64,000 bases of DNA from Parabacteroides goldsteinii (lineage in GTDB: Bacteria; Bacteroidota; Bacteroidia; Bacteroidales; Tannerellaceae), in NCBI RefSeq assembly GCF_015550595.1, contig NZ_JADNBB010000015.1, positions 92,525 to 156,524 of the forward strand. Direction: 5' to 3'. The notes below the pieces were generated by a model. The model did no database searches, had not been told where the DNA came from, and saw only the letters and a list, made by a program, of their open reading frames with translations. Shown piece after piece: positions 8,803 to 17,306 of this stretch. How positions within the stretch are numbered: position 1 is the first letter of the stretch; each line of letters begins with the position of its first letter. The position numbers and the translations under genes were made by a program.

Positions 8803-9116
8803 AAGAAACCAAGTTCCAGTTTAGCTTCTTCCGACATCATTTCTTTATCCCATTCCGGTTCGAACACGAGATTGACTTCCACGTTGTTTACACCGTCTAC
8901 CGATTCTACTTTCATGCGTACATCTTCCAGGATAAAATCGGCTGCCGGGCAATTTGGGGCAGTCAGGGTCATATCTATACGAACGTTCTTTTCGTCGTCT
9001 ACATCAACTTTATATATCAGGCCGAGATCAAATACGTTGACCGGAATCTCCGGGTCGTATACTGTCTTCAACATGGCGACAATCGCTTCTTCTGTTTGGA
9101 GGAATTCGTTGTTCAT
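8799..9116 (-). CDS. SufT/MIP18-like Fe-S assembly protein (DUF59)
   Basis: 105 residues with the DUF59 hallmarks: an acidic N-terminus, VYDPEIPVNVFDLGLIY (about residues 20-36), and DMTLTAPNCPAADFI with the conserved TAPxCP cysteine. Members help mature Fe-S proteins. The ORF overlaps lpxH by 4 bp in an ATGA arrangement, so it is the upstream gene of a two-gene unit. There is no suf or isc gene near it here. Confidence 0.88.
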   Translation of the reverse strand: MNNEFLQTEEAIVAMLKTVYDPEIPVNVFDLGLIYKVDVDDEKNVRIDMTLTAPNCPAADFILEDVRMKVESVDGVNNVEVNLVFEPEWDKEMMSEEAKLELGFL

Positions 9117-9187
9117 CTTCTTTTAATTTGAATGCAAATATACATTAATATCTTCTATATACTAAACCGTAGAAAAGAGAAAATGTT

Positions 9188-9874
9188 TTACAACCCCAGT
9201 CTCCCTTCATCCGCATAGCTGAAGTAGCTGTCGTCACCAATGATGATATGGTCTGTCAGCTTTATCTCCAATAAGTCCGACGCTTTTTCCAAACGTCTGG
9301 TCAGGATATCGTCCTGCGAACTGGGATGTGTGTTTCCGGACGGATGATTGTGACAAAGGATAATCCCCGAGGCCAGTGCATTGATCGTAGTTTTAAGTAT
9401 GATGCAGAGATCGGCAGACGTTTCTCCCGTCCCGCCCTGGCTGATCCTGTGTTTTCCGATTACTTTCCCGGCACGGTTGGTCAGTGCAACCCATAATTCT
9501 TCGTATGGTAAGTCGCATAATAACGGATGGAAGAGTTTGTAGGCATCGATACTGCTCCGGATGCTGTTGCGCAGGATAGGATCGGACAGGTTACGCCGTT
9601 TCCCTATCTCAAGGGCTGCACAAATGGTAATTGCTTTGGCTTCACCGATTCCTTTGAATCCGGAGACCAGGTCATGGATCGTCTGTTTGCCTAATGCATT
9701 CAGGTTGTTGTCTACGCTGTTGAGGATACGTTGTGAAAGTTGGACGGCCGTTTCATTGTTGCTGCCTGAGCCGATGAGGATGGCCAGAAGTTCGGCATCA
9801 CTGAGGGATGTAACACCTTTGAGTAGCATTTTTTCACGTGGGCGGTCTTCCTCTGCCCATTCTTTTATTTTCAT
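9188..9874 (-). CDS. radC: RadC-family JAB/MPN-domain protein
   Basis: 228 residues from the chosen ATG (MKIKEWAEED); the frame extends 16 codons upstream, but that part runs into the efp terminator stem. N-terminal half has a helix-hairpin-helix (LVSGFKGIGEAKAITI); C-terminal half is a JAMM-like domain with ILCHNHPSGNTHPSSQDD, the His-x-His...Asp metal site, and a late TDHIIIGDDSYFSYAD. RadC is named for DNA repair, but its biochemical role is not established. It follows efp on the same strand with a terminator between them. Confidence 0.93.
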   Translation of the reverse strand: MKIKEWAEEDRPREKMLLKGVTSLSDAELLAILIGSGSNNETAVQLSQRILNSVDNNLNALGKQTIHDLVSGFKGIGEAKAITICAALEIGKRRNLSDPILRNSIRSSIDAYKLFHPLLCDLPYEELWVALTNRAGKVIGKHRISQGGTGETSADLCIILKTTINALASGIILCHNHPSGNTHPSSQDDILTRRLEKASDLLEIKLTDHIIIGDDSYFSYADEGRLGL

Positions 9875-9891
9875 AGCGATGTGTTTTGGTA

Positions 9892-9927
9892 AGAAAAAAT
9901 AAGGGACGATACACCGTATCATCCCTT
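9892..9927 (-). terminator. rho-independent terminator of efp
   Basis: On the minus strand AAGGGATGAT / ATCGTCCCTT (one G-U pair) encloses a 7-base loop (9918-9927 with 9901-9910), followed by ATTTTTTCTT. Placed 15 bp after the efp stop; its stem overlaps the upstream extension of the radC frame. Confidence 0.8.
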
Positions 9928-9941
9928 ATAAACGTCAAATA

Positions 9942-10508
9942 TTATGAACGAACACGTCCGCAATAGGAACCGTCCGCTGTGTTTACTTCGATAATTTCAC
10001 CTTCATTGATGAATAACGGAACACGAACTTCTGCACCTGTTTCAACTGTAGCAGGTTTCAATGTGTTAGTAGCAGTATCGCCCTTTACACCCGGTTCTGT
10101 GTAAGTGATTTTCAATTGAACCTTAGCAGGCAGGTCAGCGAAAAGAACTGTATCTGTAGAAGCGTCAGAAACTACATCTACGATTTCTTCTTCTTTCATA
10201 TAATCAACACCGTTGATCAGGTTTTTATCGATGATAACATCTTCATAAGTTTCCTGGTTCATGAAATGATAATGTTCGCCTTCTCTGTATGTATATTGAT
10301 GAGGACGACGTTCTACGCGTACATCTTCCAATTTTTCATCGATATTGAAACGGCGATCAAGGATACCACCTTTTACTACATCTTTCAGTTTGGTACGCAT
10401 GAAAGTGTTTCCTTTTCCCGGTTTTACGTGAAGAAATTCAACGCAGAAATACAATTTCCCGTCCAGGCGGATACACGTTCCGTTTTTAATGTCTTGTGAA
10501 TTGATCAT
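9942..10508 (-). CDS. efp: translation elongation factor P
   Basis: Relieves ribosome stalling at polyproline stretches by binding between the P and E sites. 188 residues, three beta-barrel domains. Domain I carries the loop HVKPGKGNTFMRTKLK; Lys32 is at the position modified in other bacteria. The C-terminus VPLFINEGEIIEVNTADGSY is the usual EF-P signature. Monocistronic: it has its own promoter (minus strand -7 at 10567-10574) and a terminator just after the stop. Confidence 0.97.
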   Translation of the reverse strand: MINSQDIKNGTCIRLDGKLYFCVEFLHVKPGKGNTFMRTKLKDVVKGGILDRRFNIDEKLEDVRVERRPHQYTYREGEHYHFMNQETYEDVIIDKNLINGVDYMKEEEIVDVVSDASTDTVLFADLPAKVQLKITYTEPGVKGDTATNTLKPATVETGAEVRVPLFINEGEIIEVNTADGSYCGRVRS

Positions 10509-10566
10509 ACGATATATTTTTTTATTTATAATGATTTTTTGAGTTGTTCTCTGTCTTTTTCGGGTA

Positions 10567-10574
10567 CAAAAGTA
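10567..10574 (-). promoter_or_regulatory. putative efp promoter -7 element (TACTTTTG)
   Basis: The minus strand reads TACTTTTG, an exact TAnnTTTG match, about 58 bp upstream of the efp start. Confidence 0.55.
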
Positions 10575-10667
10575 GTGTTTTCCTCTTAAAGTACCAACAT
10601 GTAGCCCCCTTTTTGTTCAGAAAAGAGTTGCAAATCAGTCTGATATGATACCGGAAGGAAGAAATAC

Positions 10668-11366
10668 CTAAAACAGGGAAATGATAAAACTGATCATAGG
10701 AACCAGAATAGCCGTCATGATTCCCATCAGTCCGATGGCTAACCCGCTCAGTGCTCCTTCAATAGCTCCGATCTGTATAGCGACTGAAGTCCCTACGCCA
10801 TGCGAAGATGCTCCCAAGGCCAGACCTTTGGCAATCCTGCTCTCTATTCCTAACACTTTCATGACAAACGGGCCTACGATACTGCCGAATATACCTACTG
10901 CAACTACGATGACAGCCGTTAGCGAAGGTATTCCTCCGGCCTTTTCGGAAATGCCCATAGCAATAGGAGTCGTTACGGATTTCGGTTGGAGGGTGGCGAT
11001 CAATGCCTGGTCGGCTCCCATAAGGTCACCTATCACGATAACGCTTACAATCCCGACTATTGCCCCGACGAATACCGAGGTAAGGATAGAGATTACATTT
11101 CCTTTCAGATACTGCATCTGTTCATAGAGTACGAATCCCAGTGCAACAACCGACGGACCCAGCATGAAATGGATCAGATGACTCCCTTTTTGAAAAGACT
11201 CATACTCTATACCCATTGTCTTCAGAACGACAATAATAACGAGGATGGAGGTCAGTAACGGATGTAAAAGGCTGATGCGGGTTTTCTTATATAAGGCCAG
11301 TGCAGCCAAGTAAGTACCGATTACCAATGTGAGTGCAAATATTTCCGATTGTGCCAGATTATTCAT
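10668..11366 (-). CDS. lrgB: LrgB/CidB-family membrane protein
   Basis: 232 residues, strongly hydrophobic with about six membrane segments. The family region is clear: LQPKSVTTPIAMGISEKAGG followed by GASSHGVGTSVA and ALSGLAIGLMGIMTAIL. LrgB/CidB proteins act with holin-like LrgA/CidA partners in murein hydrolase export control or in pyruvate and small-acid transport; which applies here is unknown. The start overlaps the end of lrgA by 8 bp, so the pair is cotranslated. Confidence 0.88.
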   Translation of the reverse strand: MNNLAQSEIFALTLVIGTYLAALALYKKTRISLLHPLLTSILVIIVVLKTMGIEYESFQKGSHLIHFMLGPSVVALGFVLYEQMQYLKGNVISILTSVFVGAIVGIVSVIVIGDLMGADQALIATLQPKSVTTPIAMGISEKAGGIPSLTAVIVVAVGIFGSIVGPFVMKVLGIESRIAKGLALGASSHGVGTSVAIQIGAIEGALSGLAIGLMGIMTAILVPMISFIISLF

Positions 11367-11709
11367 TGCTTCCGCCCTCCTTGCCTAGTTTTTGCTGGAT
11401 AAGTGCGACACTGGCAATTACTAAAATGGTGCTGACAACGGATGCGGTAAGAATGACTGCCCAATATTGCGATATAACACCCAGCGAAGTCATAAGCCCG
11501 ACGCCTGCCGGAAGAAAAAACAATCCCATGTTTTCTGTCAGTATGGTCGACAGTTTCTTAACATTTGCAGGTTTTACCAGTTTAAAAACCAATGCCAGGA
11601 ATAATAATATCATACCGATCACGCTTCCGGGGATGAAACCATCGATAAAGGAGCTGATGAATTCTCCGGTAAAATAGAAGAACAGAATGTAAAATGCTTG
11701 TTTTAGCAT
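11359..11709 (-). CDS. lrgA: LrgA/CidA-family holin-like protein
   Basis: About 116 residues with four predicted membrane segments. Family signatures are GEFISSFIDGFIPGSVIGMILLF-type (GSVIGMILLFLAL seen), and FLPAGVGLMTSLG. The ATG at 11709 is preferred over a TTG ten codons upstream. It is the first gene of the lrgA-lrgB pair. No LytSR-type regulator is adjacent, unlike in Firmicutes. Confidence 0.85.
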   Translation of the reverse strand: MLKQAFYILFFYFTGEFISSFIDGFIPGSVIGMILLFLALVFKLVKPANVKKLSTILTENMGLFFLPAGVGLMTSLGVISQYWAVILTASVVSTILVIASVALIQQKLGKEGGSNE

Positions 11710-11829
11710 ATCTCTTTGCTGTTTTAATAGACTCTGCAAAGATAACAGCTTTGTATCAAATATGTTCTACAACATAATGATTTAACATAAATACTTGTTG
11801 GAAGAGATGTTTATACTGTAATCAACCTT

Positions 11830-12124
11830 CTACAATACGGCTGAAATCTTCCTGATATTGGCCAGTCTTTCAAGAAAGGACTGATCGGATTTTGCTACCT
11901 GCATATTGTAGTCGGACTGCATTTTAAGTAATGATTCGGGATCGATATTTAAAGCGGCTTCAAACAAAAGGGCGTATTCTGTGGAAACGGCACGTTTGCC
12001 ATTTAATATCTCATTCAACAATGTTGGTGAGATACCCATTTGCATAGCGAGTTTCCTTTGAGAAATGCCGCGATATTCGATTTCATCTTTTAGAATATCA
12101 CCGGGATGTATCGGTTCAGATCAT
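11830..12124 (-). pseudogene. HigA/VapI-like XRE antitoxin, frameshifted at the start
   Basis: The open frame encodes an antitoxin-like helix-turn-helix protein: EPIHPGDILKDEIEYRG, then ISQRKLAMQMGISPTLLNEI, then LNGKRAVSTEYALLFEAALN. The upstream half is in frame but has no start: a TGA at 12121-12123 blocks it. An ATG at 12122-12124 would read MI then this protein if one base at about 12118 were removed, giving a normal ~97-residue HigA. So one inserted base seems to have broken the gene. Only a late ATG at 12045, inside the HTH, remains. No HigB-like toxin gene is next to it. A programmed frameshift or rare start cannot be excluded. Confidence 0.7.
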
Positions 12125-12178
12125 AATTTAATGAATTTTCTTCAGGGGGTCGCCCAGGTGATCGACCAGACTTCGTTT

Positions 12179-13525
12179 TTATGTTAACGCCGAAGATATA
12201 AACATATAAATCATCATGCCGATGATGTCGTTGGTGATTGTGATGAACGGGCCGGTTGCCAATGCCGGATCTATTTTCAGGCGGTCGAGTGTCATCGGGA
12301 CCAGAGTGCCGAAAATACTGGCAAACATGACGACGGAAAACAAACTTAATGAAACCGAGGCTGTGATACCTTTGTCTCCCAGCATAAAGAAATTGTAAAC
12401 AAATACGACCAGACTGATAATGCTGGCATTGATAAGTGCAACGATGCCTTCCTTTAATATCTGCGGGAGAATATTATCCTGTTTCAAAGAGTTGTTGGCC
12501 AGGCCTTGTACCACGATGGCAGACGATTGTATACCGACATTTCCTCCTGTTCCACCGATCAATGGGATAAATAATGCCATCTTCGGATTGCTTGCCAGGT
12601 TTCCTTCGAAGCCGCCAAGAATAACAGAGTTTGCCAGTCCACCAATCATACCAATCAGCAACCAGGGAAGACGGGCTGCTGTCTGGGTAAATACGTTATC
12701 CGAAGTTTCCACGTCTTGCGAGATACCGGATGCCAACTGGTAGTCACGTTCATGTTGTTCGCGTACTTCATCCATTACGTCGTCGATCGTGATGCGTCCG
12801 ACAAGGCGTCCGATACTGTCTACTACCGGCAAAGCTACCAGGTCGTACTTCTCGATCGTTTCGGCTACCTCTTCGATACTGTCGCTATCACGTACCGAGA
12901 TCGGTTCTTTCTTCATGACGTGCTTGATCTTGGAAACGGAAGGGTTGGTGATCAACCGTTGAAGAGGGAGAACCCCCTTCAGGCGTTCGTCGTCGTCTAT
13001 TACATAAACATAATAGATCTCGTCCATGTCTTCGGCCTGCTTACGCATCTCTTCGATACACTGGGGCATACTCCAGTTCTCGTTGACCACGATCATTTCC
13101 GTACCCATCAAACCACCGGCGGTGTCTTCGTCGTATTTCAACAGGTCGACGATGTCACCCGCCTGCTCCACGTCTTCGATATGCGAAAGGATCTCTTCCT
13201 GCGTATCCTCATCCAGTTCACGCATCAGGTCTACGGCGTCGTCGGTTTCCATGTTGTCGACGAAGCGTTTGGCGATCAACTCGTTGGGAAGCTCTTTCAG
13301 TAACTTGTGACGGTCTTCTTCGTCCAACTCCATCAAAACGTCAGCCGCTTTGTCACCATCCATCAACAGATACAGATAGATTGCTTCCTGCAGGTTCAGT
13401 TCCTGGTATAACTCGGCAATATCGGCCGGATACAGGTCATGGAGCATCGCTTGTGCTTTGGCATCATCTTTTTCGGAAATGATACTTTTCAGATTTTCGA
13501 TATAGTCTTTCGTCAGTTCAATCAT
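12179..13525 (-). CDS. mgtE: MgtE-family magnesium transporter
   Basis: 448 residues in the classical MgtE order: an acidic N-terminal superhelical domain, two CBS domains (about residues 130-260), a connecting helix, and five C-terminal membrane segments including GGTGGNVGIQSSAIVVQGLA and the pore region PMTLDRLKIDPALATGPF. The cytoplasmic domains sense Mg2+ and gate the channel. Its start overlaps the EptA-like gene stop by 4 bp. In-frame codons continue for 16 residues beyond the TAA before a second TAA (12128-12130). Confidence 0.95.
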   Translation of the reverse strand: MIELTKDYIENLKSIISEKDDAKAQAMLHDLYPADIAELYQELNLQEAIYLYLLMDGDKAADVLMELDEEDRHKLLKELPNELIAKRFVDNMETDDAVDLMRELDEDTQEEILSHIEDVEQAGDIVDLLKYDEDTAGGLMGTEMIVVNENWSMPQCIEEMRKQAEDMDEIYYVYVIDDDERLKGVLPLQRLITNPSVSKIKHVMKKEPISVRDSDSIEEVAETIEKYDLVALPVVDSIGRLVGRITIDDVMDEVREQHERDYQLASGISQDVETSDNVFTQTAARLPWLLIGMIGGLANSVILGGFEGNLASNPKMALFIPLIGGTGGNVGIQSSAIVVQGLANNSLKQDNILPQILKEGIVALINASIISLVVFVYNFFMLGDKGITASVSLSLFSVVMFASIFGTLVPMTLDRLKIDPALATGPFITITNDIIGMMIYMFISSALT

Positions 13526-15228
13526 AAGTCGCTTTTCTTAATCAGACGTTTGTCCGGTGTTAGTATATACCATACACTGTCTTCTCTGAATTCCGGCGAA
13601 GCAAAGCTTTGTTCCTTGTTATTGCCGGCGTAGCGTATGCCTGCAATGTCGAGGAATGAATGGAACAGATTGGATGTGCTTACTTTTTTTTCTTTATGAT
13701 TCTCTATTGCTTCCGCTTTCTCCGGGCGAACGGTCCGGTAGGCGGTGGAAGTCCATATGAATAACGGAATATGCAACTCGTAAATAGACGGTTCCGTATT
13801 GCCGTGTACTGCCAGGTTGCGTTCGTCGTCGTAAAGGTTTTCAGCATGGTCGGACAGGTAGACAACGGCACTGACGGCCTTTTGGTCGTCCACCTTCCGG
13901 ATGATCTCGTTCAATACATAGTCGGTGTAACAGATACTGTTGTCGTAGCTGTTGACCAGTACTTCCTTGTTTGAAGGGCTGACTACATCGTACCCTGTAT
14001 TCTCGTGCAGTGAAGGAGTGAAACGGCAAAAAGATTCCGGATACCGGGCATTATAACGGAAATGGCTACCTAATGTATGGATGACGATCAGTTGCCTTTG
14101 CTTGTCCAGGCTCAACACTGAGTCGAGGTGGGGCAATAGTTTCCCGTCGTAATTATCGGCAGAGTCGAAATCGGTGGTGGAGAAGAACGTATAGTCCATA
14201 TCGGCCGTAATACGTTTCACAAAACGGTCGCTCGATGACTGGCTGGCCAGCCATGCCGTGTTGAAACCACATTCTATAAAGGCATCGGGCAGTGCTTTTT
14301 CTTTGTAAGCTATATCCGGCTTGTCGGGTGTTGCCCGGGTCAGTATTTGCTGGATAGCTATGTTGGTCAGATTGGATGTCGTGAGCACCTTACTGTAAGA
14401 CACCAGATTTTCTTGTTTATCGAGCAACGGGGTAGTAGGGCGGTTGTATCCGTTTAACGCATAGTTGCCGTAGCGGCTGGATTCTCCGATCACCAGTACG
14501 TAGATCTCTTTACCCGGTATCGTATCCTCCGGTTCGGCCTCGAAGGAGAAATCTTTCAGCTGTTCCTGCATTTCCCCGATTTCACGTTCCATGCCTATTG
14601 CTTCGGCAGTAGCAGCGATCAGGTCGCAGGGGTAAACCTTTTTATATTTCATGCTGAAGTTCGAGTTGGCGGCACGCAGGCGGTAGATCGCCCCGTCGGT
14701 ATAATCCGACATCTTCCACATCATCAGCCATAAAGCGATATTGAAAAGGGCGAACAGGGTGAATACAAGAATCTTTCCCTGCCCTGAAAGTATAGGTTTG
14801 TTTTCTATCTTAGTAAATAGTATCCAATAATAGAGGATGAGGATCAAAAGGAAGAGGATGACATATCCTTTCAATGAATAGATAAGTTCAAAGGCTTCCT
14901 GATTGTTCGTATTCAGGATGGCCGACATCAATCCGATGGATATCGGCATTTTATTGAGTAAGACATGGCCGATCTCGATCGGACTGAATAACAGGAATAT
15001 GCTCGATAACGCGAAATAGGTTTTTGCATTGAACAATAAGGCCGGAACGAACAATATCAGGCAGGAAAAAAACAGATAGGCAATTTGCTTCATCGTATCG
15101 CCGGCCAAGTCGCTCGATCGGAACGTCACCACAAAGTTTGGCAAAAGAAGCAGGAAAAACAACAGGAGCATCCATCCGTAATTGTTAGATGGAAATAGTA
15201 CCCGGATTATTTTTCCTATTTGTTTCAT
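13522..15228 (-). CDS. EptA-like phosphoethanolamine transferase (sulfatase fold)
   Basis: 568 residues: five membrane segments in the first ~170, then a periplasmic alkaline-phosphatase-like domain. Catalytic features are visible: VLVIGESSRYGNYALNGY (metal and nucleophile region), NRPTTPLL with the candidate Thr nucleophile, HTLGSHFRYNARYP, and YLSDHAEN. These match EptA/CptA-type enzymes that add phosphoethanolamine to lipid A or other envelope glycolipids. It is in an apparent operon with rsmA (20 bp upstream) and mgtE (4-bp overlap). The acceptor is not known; in Bacteroidetes lipid A chemistry a phosphoethanolamine role is plausible. Confidence 0.85.
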   Translation of the reverse strand: MKQIGKIIRVLFPSNNYGWMLLLFFLLLLPNFVVTFRSSDLAGDTMKQIAYLFFSCLILFVPALLFNAKTYFALSSIFLLFSPIEIGHVLLNKMPISIGLMSAILNTNNQEAFELIYSLKGYVILFLLILILYYWILFTKIENKPILSGQGKILVFTLFALFNIALWLMMWKMSDYTDGAIYRLRAANSNFSMKYKKVYPCDLIAATAEAIGMEREIGEMQEQLKDFSFEAEPEDTIPGKEIYVLVIGESSRYGNYALNGYNRPTTPLLDKQENLVSYSKVLTTSNLTNIAIQQILTRATPDKPDIAYKEKALPDAFIECGFNTAWLASQSSSDRFVKRITADMDYTFFSTTDFDSADNYDGKLLPHLDSVLSLDKQRQLIVIHTLGSHFRYNARYPESFCRFTPSLHENTGYDVVSPSNKEVLVNSYDNSICYTDYVLNEIIRKVDDQKAVSAVVYLSDHAENLYDDERNLAVHGNTEPSIYELHIPLFIWTSTAYRTVRPEKAEAIENHKEKKVSTSNLFHSFLDIAGIRYAGNNKEQSFASPEFREDSVWYILTPDKRLIKKSDL

Positions 15229-15248
15229 GTGTGTTTATTGTGCTGTTT

Positions 15249-16052
15249 TTATTCTTTCTGTATTGTCCCCGTTTGTTGCAACCACTTGTTGGTGATCAAT
15301 GTTAATTCAACGAATTGCTCGACTGATAATTGTTCAGGCCGTTTATCAAAAATAGGCAAGGCATAATCCGGACAATCTTTTCCCAACAACGGCTTCATCG
15401 AATTACGGAGCGTTTTTCGTCGTTGGTTGAAAGAGGTCTTGACGACTGTCTTGAATAATTTCTCATCACAACCGAGTTCTTTCCGGTCGTTTCTGACCAT
15501 CCGGATCACGGCACTTTTCACTTTTGGAGGCGGGTCGAATACGGTTTCGCTCACCGTGAAAAGATATTCTACCGTGTACCAGGCTTGCAGCAATACGCTT
15601 AATATACCGTATGTCTTACTGCCGGGGCCGGCTGCGAGGCGTTCGGCAACCTCTTTTTGTATCATGCCCGAGCAACAGGGTACATGCTCTTTGAAATCGA
15701 GTACCTTGAAGAATATCTGGCTGGATATATTATATGGATAGTTACCGATGACGCAGAACTGACCGGGAAATAGCTTTGAAAGATCCAACCGTAGAAAATC
15801 TTCTGCCAGGATACGTCCTTCGAGTGCAGGGAAGTTCTGTTCGAGGTAATCAACCGATTCCATATCCAGTTCCACAACAGTCAGGTCGTGGCCTGCTTTC
15901 AGTAGATATTGCGTAAGCACACCCATTCCCGGACCGATCTCCAGAACCGGTAAATCCTTGTAGTCGCTTAACGTATCGGCTATACGCCGGGCGATATCTA
16001 AATCCTTTAGGAAATGTTGTCCTAAAGCTTTTTTCGGTTTAACTAATCTCAT
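15249..16052 (-). CDS. rsmA: 16S rRNA (adenine(1518)-N(6)/adenine(1519)-N(6))-dimethyltransferase
   Basis: Dimethylates two adjacent adenines in the 3' hairpin of 16S rRNA during late 30S assembly. About 267 residues from ATG at 16052 (MRLVKPKKALGQHFL); the longer frame is an unlikely extension. SAM-binding motif VLEIGPGMGVLTQYLL and catalytic GNYPYNISSQIFFK are complete. Divergent from the flippase-like gene, with 95 bp between the starts. First gene of the run rsmA, EptA-like, mgtE. Confidence 0.97.
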   Translation of the reverse strand: MRLVKPKKALGQHFLKDLDIARRIADTLSDYKDLPVLEIGPGMGVLTQYLLKAGHDLTVVELDMESVDYLEQNFPALEGRILAEDFLRLDLSKLFPGQFCVIGNYPYNISSQIFFKVLDFKEHVPCCSGMIQKEVAERLAAGPGSKTYGILSVLLQAWYTVEYLFTVSETVFDPPPKVKSAVIRMVRNDRKELGCDEKLFKTVVKTSFNQRRKTLRNSMKPLLGKDCPDYALPIFDKRPEQLSVEQFVELTLITNKWLQQTGTIQKE

Positions 16053-16093
16053 CCGGTTTTTGATGTAAAGTATTTGTATTAAAATATAATGCT

Positions 16094-16101
16094 TATCTTT
16101 G
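16094..16101 (+). promoter_or_regulatory. putative promoter -7 element for the flippase-like gene (TATCTTTG)
   Basis: Exact TAnnTTTG match, 46 bp before the ATG, with TTTG at 16073-16076 (17-bp spacer, a little short). Confidence 0.5.
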
Positions 16102-16147
16102 CGGGTGCACAAAAATACAACAAATAATTTAAAGTATCCTACGTAGA

Positions 16148-17161
16148 ATGAATTTTAAAAGTATACTACAAACGTTTGTCAAGATATTTCTACCCTTAGC
16201 TTTCGGCTGTTTGCTGCTTTGGTTCTTGTATAGTAATATGGATGTTACCGAGATATGGAGAGTGATCCGTGAGGGAGTGAGATATGATATCATCCTGGTC
16301 TCTTTATTGTTCGGTCTGTTTGCCAATGTGGTTCGCGGGCTTCGTTGGGGGTTGCTTATTTCGTCGTTGGGCGAGCGTTTTAAAATGAGCAATATAATCT
16401 ATGCCGTCTTAGGAAACTATGCGGTAAACATGGTGCTTCCACGTGTAGGCGAAGTGTGGCGTTGCGGTATTATTACCAAATATGATAAGATCCCCTTTAC
16501 CAAGCTGTTGGGGACTCTCCTGATAGACCGTGTAAGCGATACGATCGTGGTCGGATCGATCACTTTATTGATCTTTATCTTTAATTTCGACTTCTTTGTC
16601 AGCTTCTTCGCCAGGAATCCGGTGTTGCTGGACGGCTTCCGAACGATGTTCGATTCTATATGGATTTATGTGGGGGCTGTAATTTTAGTTGGCGGAATTT
16701 GGTTTGTTTTCAAATATATGAGTAACTTTACGCTGGTTCAGAAAGCAAAGTCTTTGTTACTGAATGTGTGGGATGGAATGAAGAGTATATGGTTACTCAA
16801 GCAGAAAGGACGTTTCCTATTGCAGACCTTGTTGATTTGGGGTGGTTATTTCTGTTATTTCTATATCACATTCTATGCCTTCGACTTTACACGCGACCTG
16901 GGGATAACTGTCGGGCTGATAGCCTTTACGATGAGTAGTATCGGTGTGGCTGTTCCTGTGCAGGCCGGTATCGGAGCGTGGCATTTTATGGTAATCGCTA
17001 CGCTGGTATGTTTTGGCGTCAATGAAAATGATGCAGCCGCTTTCGCCCTTGTGGTTCACACGGTTCAGACAGCTTGGACGGTGATATGCGGTCTGTTCGG
17101 TATTGTGGCGTTGCCGCTTACCAACAGGGATAACAAGGTGGAGTTGGCAGTTGACAAATAA
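16148..17161 (+). CDS. lysylphosphatidylglycerol synthase TM-region/UPF0104 membrane protein
   Basis: 337 residues with about eight hydrophobic segments. The family signature is seen in NVVRGLRWGLLI, AVLGNYAVNMVLPRVGEVWR and the C-terminal GVAVPVQAGIGAWHFMV, the pattern of the flippase-like domain of MprF and its stand-alone relatives. The soluble aminoacyl-transferase half of MprF is absent, so this is not a full lysyl-PG synthase; a lipid-flipping or transport role is inference. The 3' end of the gene itself (ELAVDK and stop) is built of GTTGGCA/GTTGACA heptamers. Confidence 0.85.
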   Translation: MNFKSILQTFVKIFLPLAFGCLLLWFLYSNMDVTEIWRVIREGVRYDIILVSLLFGLFANVVRGLRWGLLISSLGERFKMSNIIYAVLGNYAVNMVLPRVGEVWRCGIITKYDKIPFTKLLGTLLIDRVSDTIVVGSITLLIFIFNFDFFVSFFARNPVLLDGFRTMFDSIWIYVGAVILVGGIWFVFKYMSNFTLVQKAKSLLLNVWDGMKSIWLLKQKGRFLLQTLLIWGGYFCYFYITFYAFDFTRDLGITVGLIAFTMSSIGVAVPVQAGIGAWHFMVIATLVCFGVNENDAAAFALVVHTVQTAWTVICGLFGIVALPLTNRDNKVELAVDK

Positions 17162-17294
17162 TAGTTGACAGTTAAAAAAACTCCGTGCGGTAATCCTTTA
17201 GGGAATAAGTTTGTTACTATATATTATTTATTAATCTGGTTGTCAATGTCTCTCTTGGCATTTATCTGTCAACTGTCACTTGTCAACTGTCAAC
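17143..17294 (+). repeat. inverted heptanucleotide arrays GTTGACA / TGTCAAC flanking the pepD leader
   Basis: Left arm 17143-17170 reads in register GTTGGCA, GTTGACA, AATAATA, GTTGACA. Right arm 17267-17294 reads TGTCAAC, TGTCACT, TGTCAAC, TGTCAAC. The arms are reverse complements across a ~96-bp loop, so the transcript could form a long hairpin. The left arm includes the stop codon of the upstream gene; the right arm ends 12 bp before the pepD start. Confidence 0.75.
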
Positions 17295-17306
17295 TTAGAA
17301 GAAACT

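Noticed and set aside
9875..9922. Longer N-terminus of RadC
   Set aside because: This part is occupied by the efp terminator stem, and the family start is at MKIKEWAEED.
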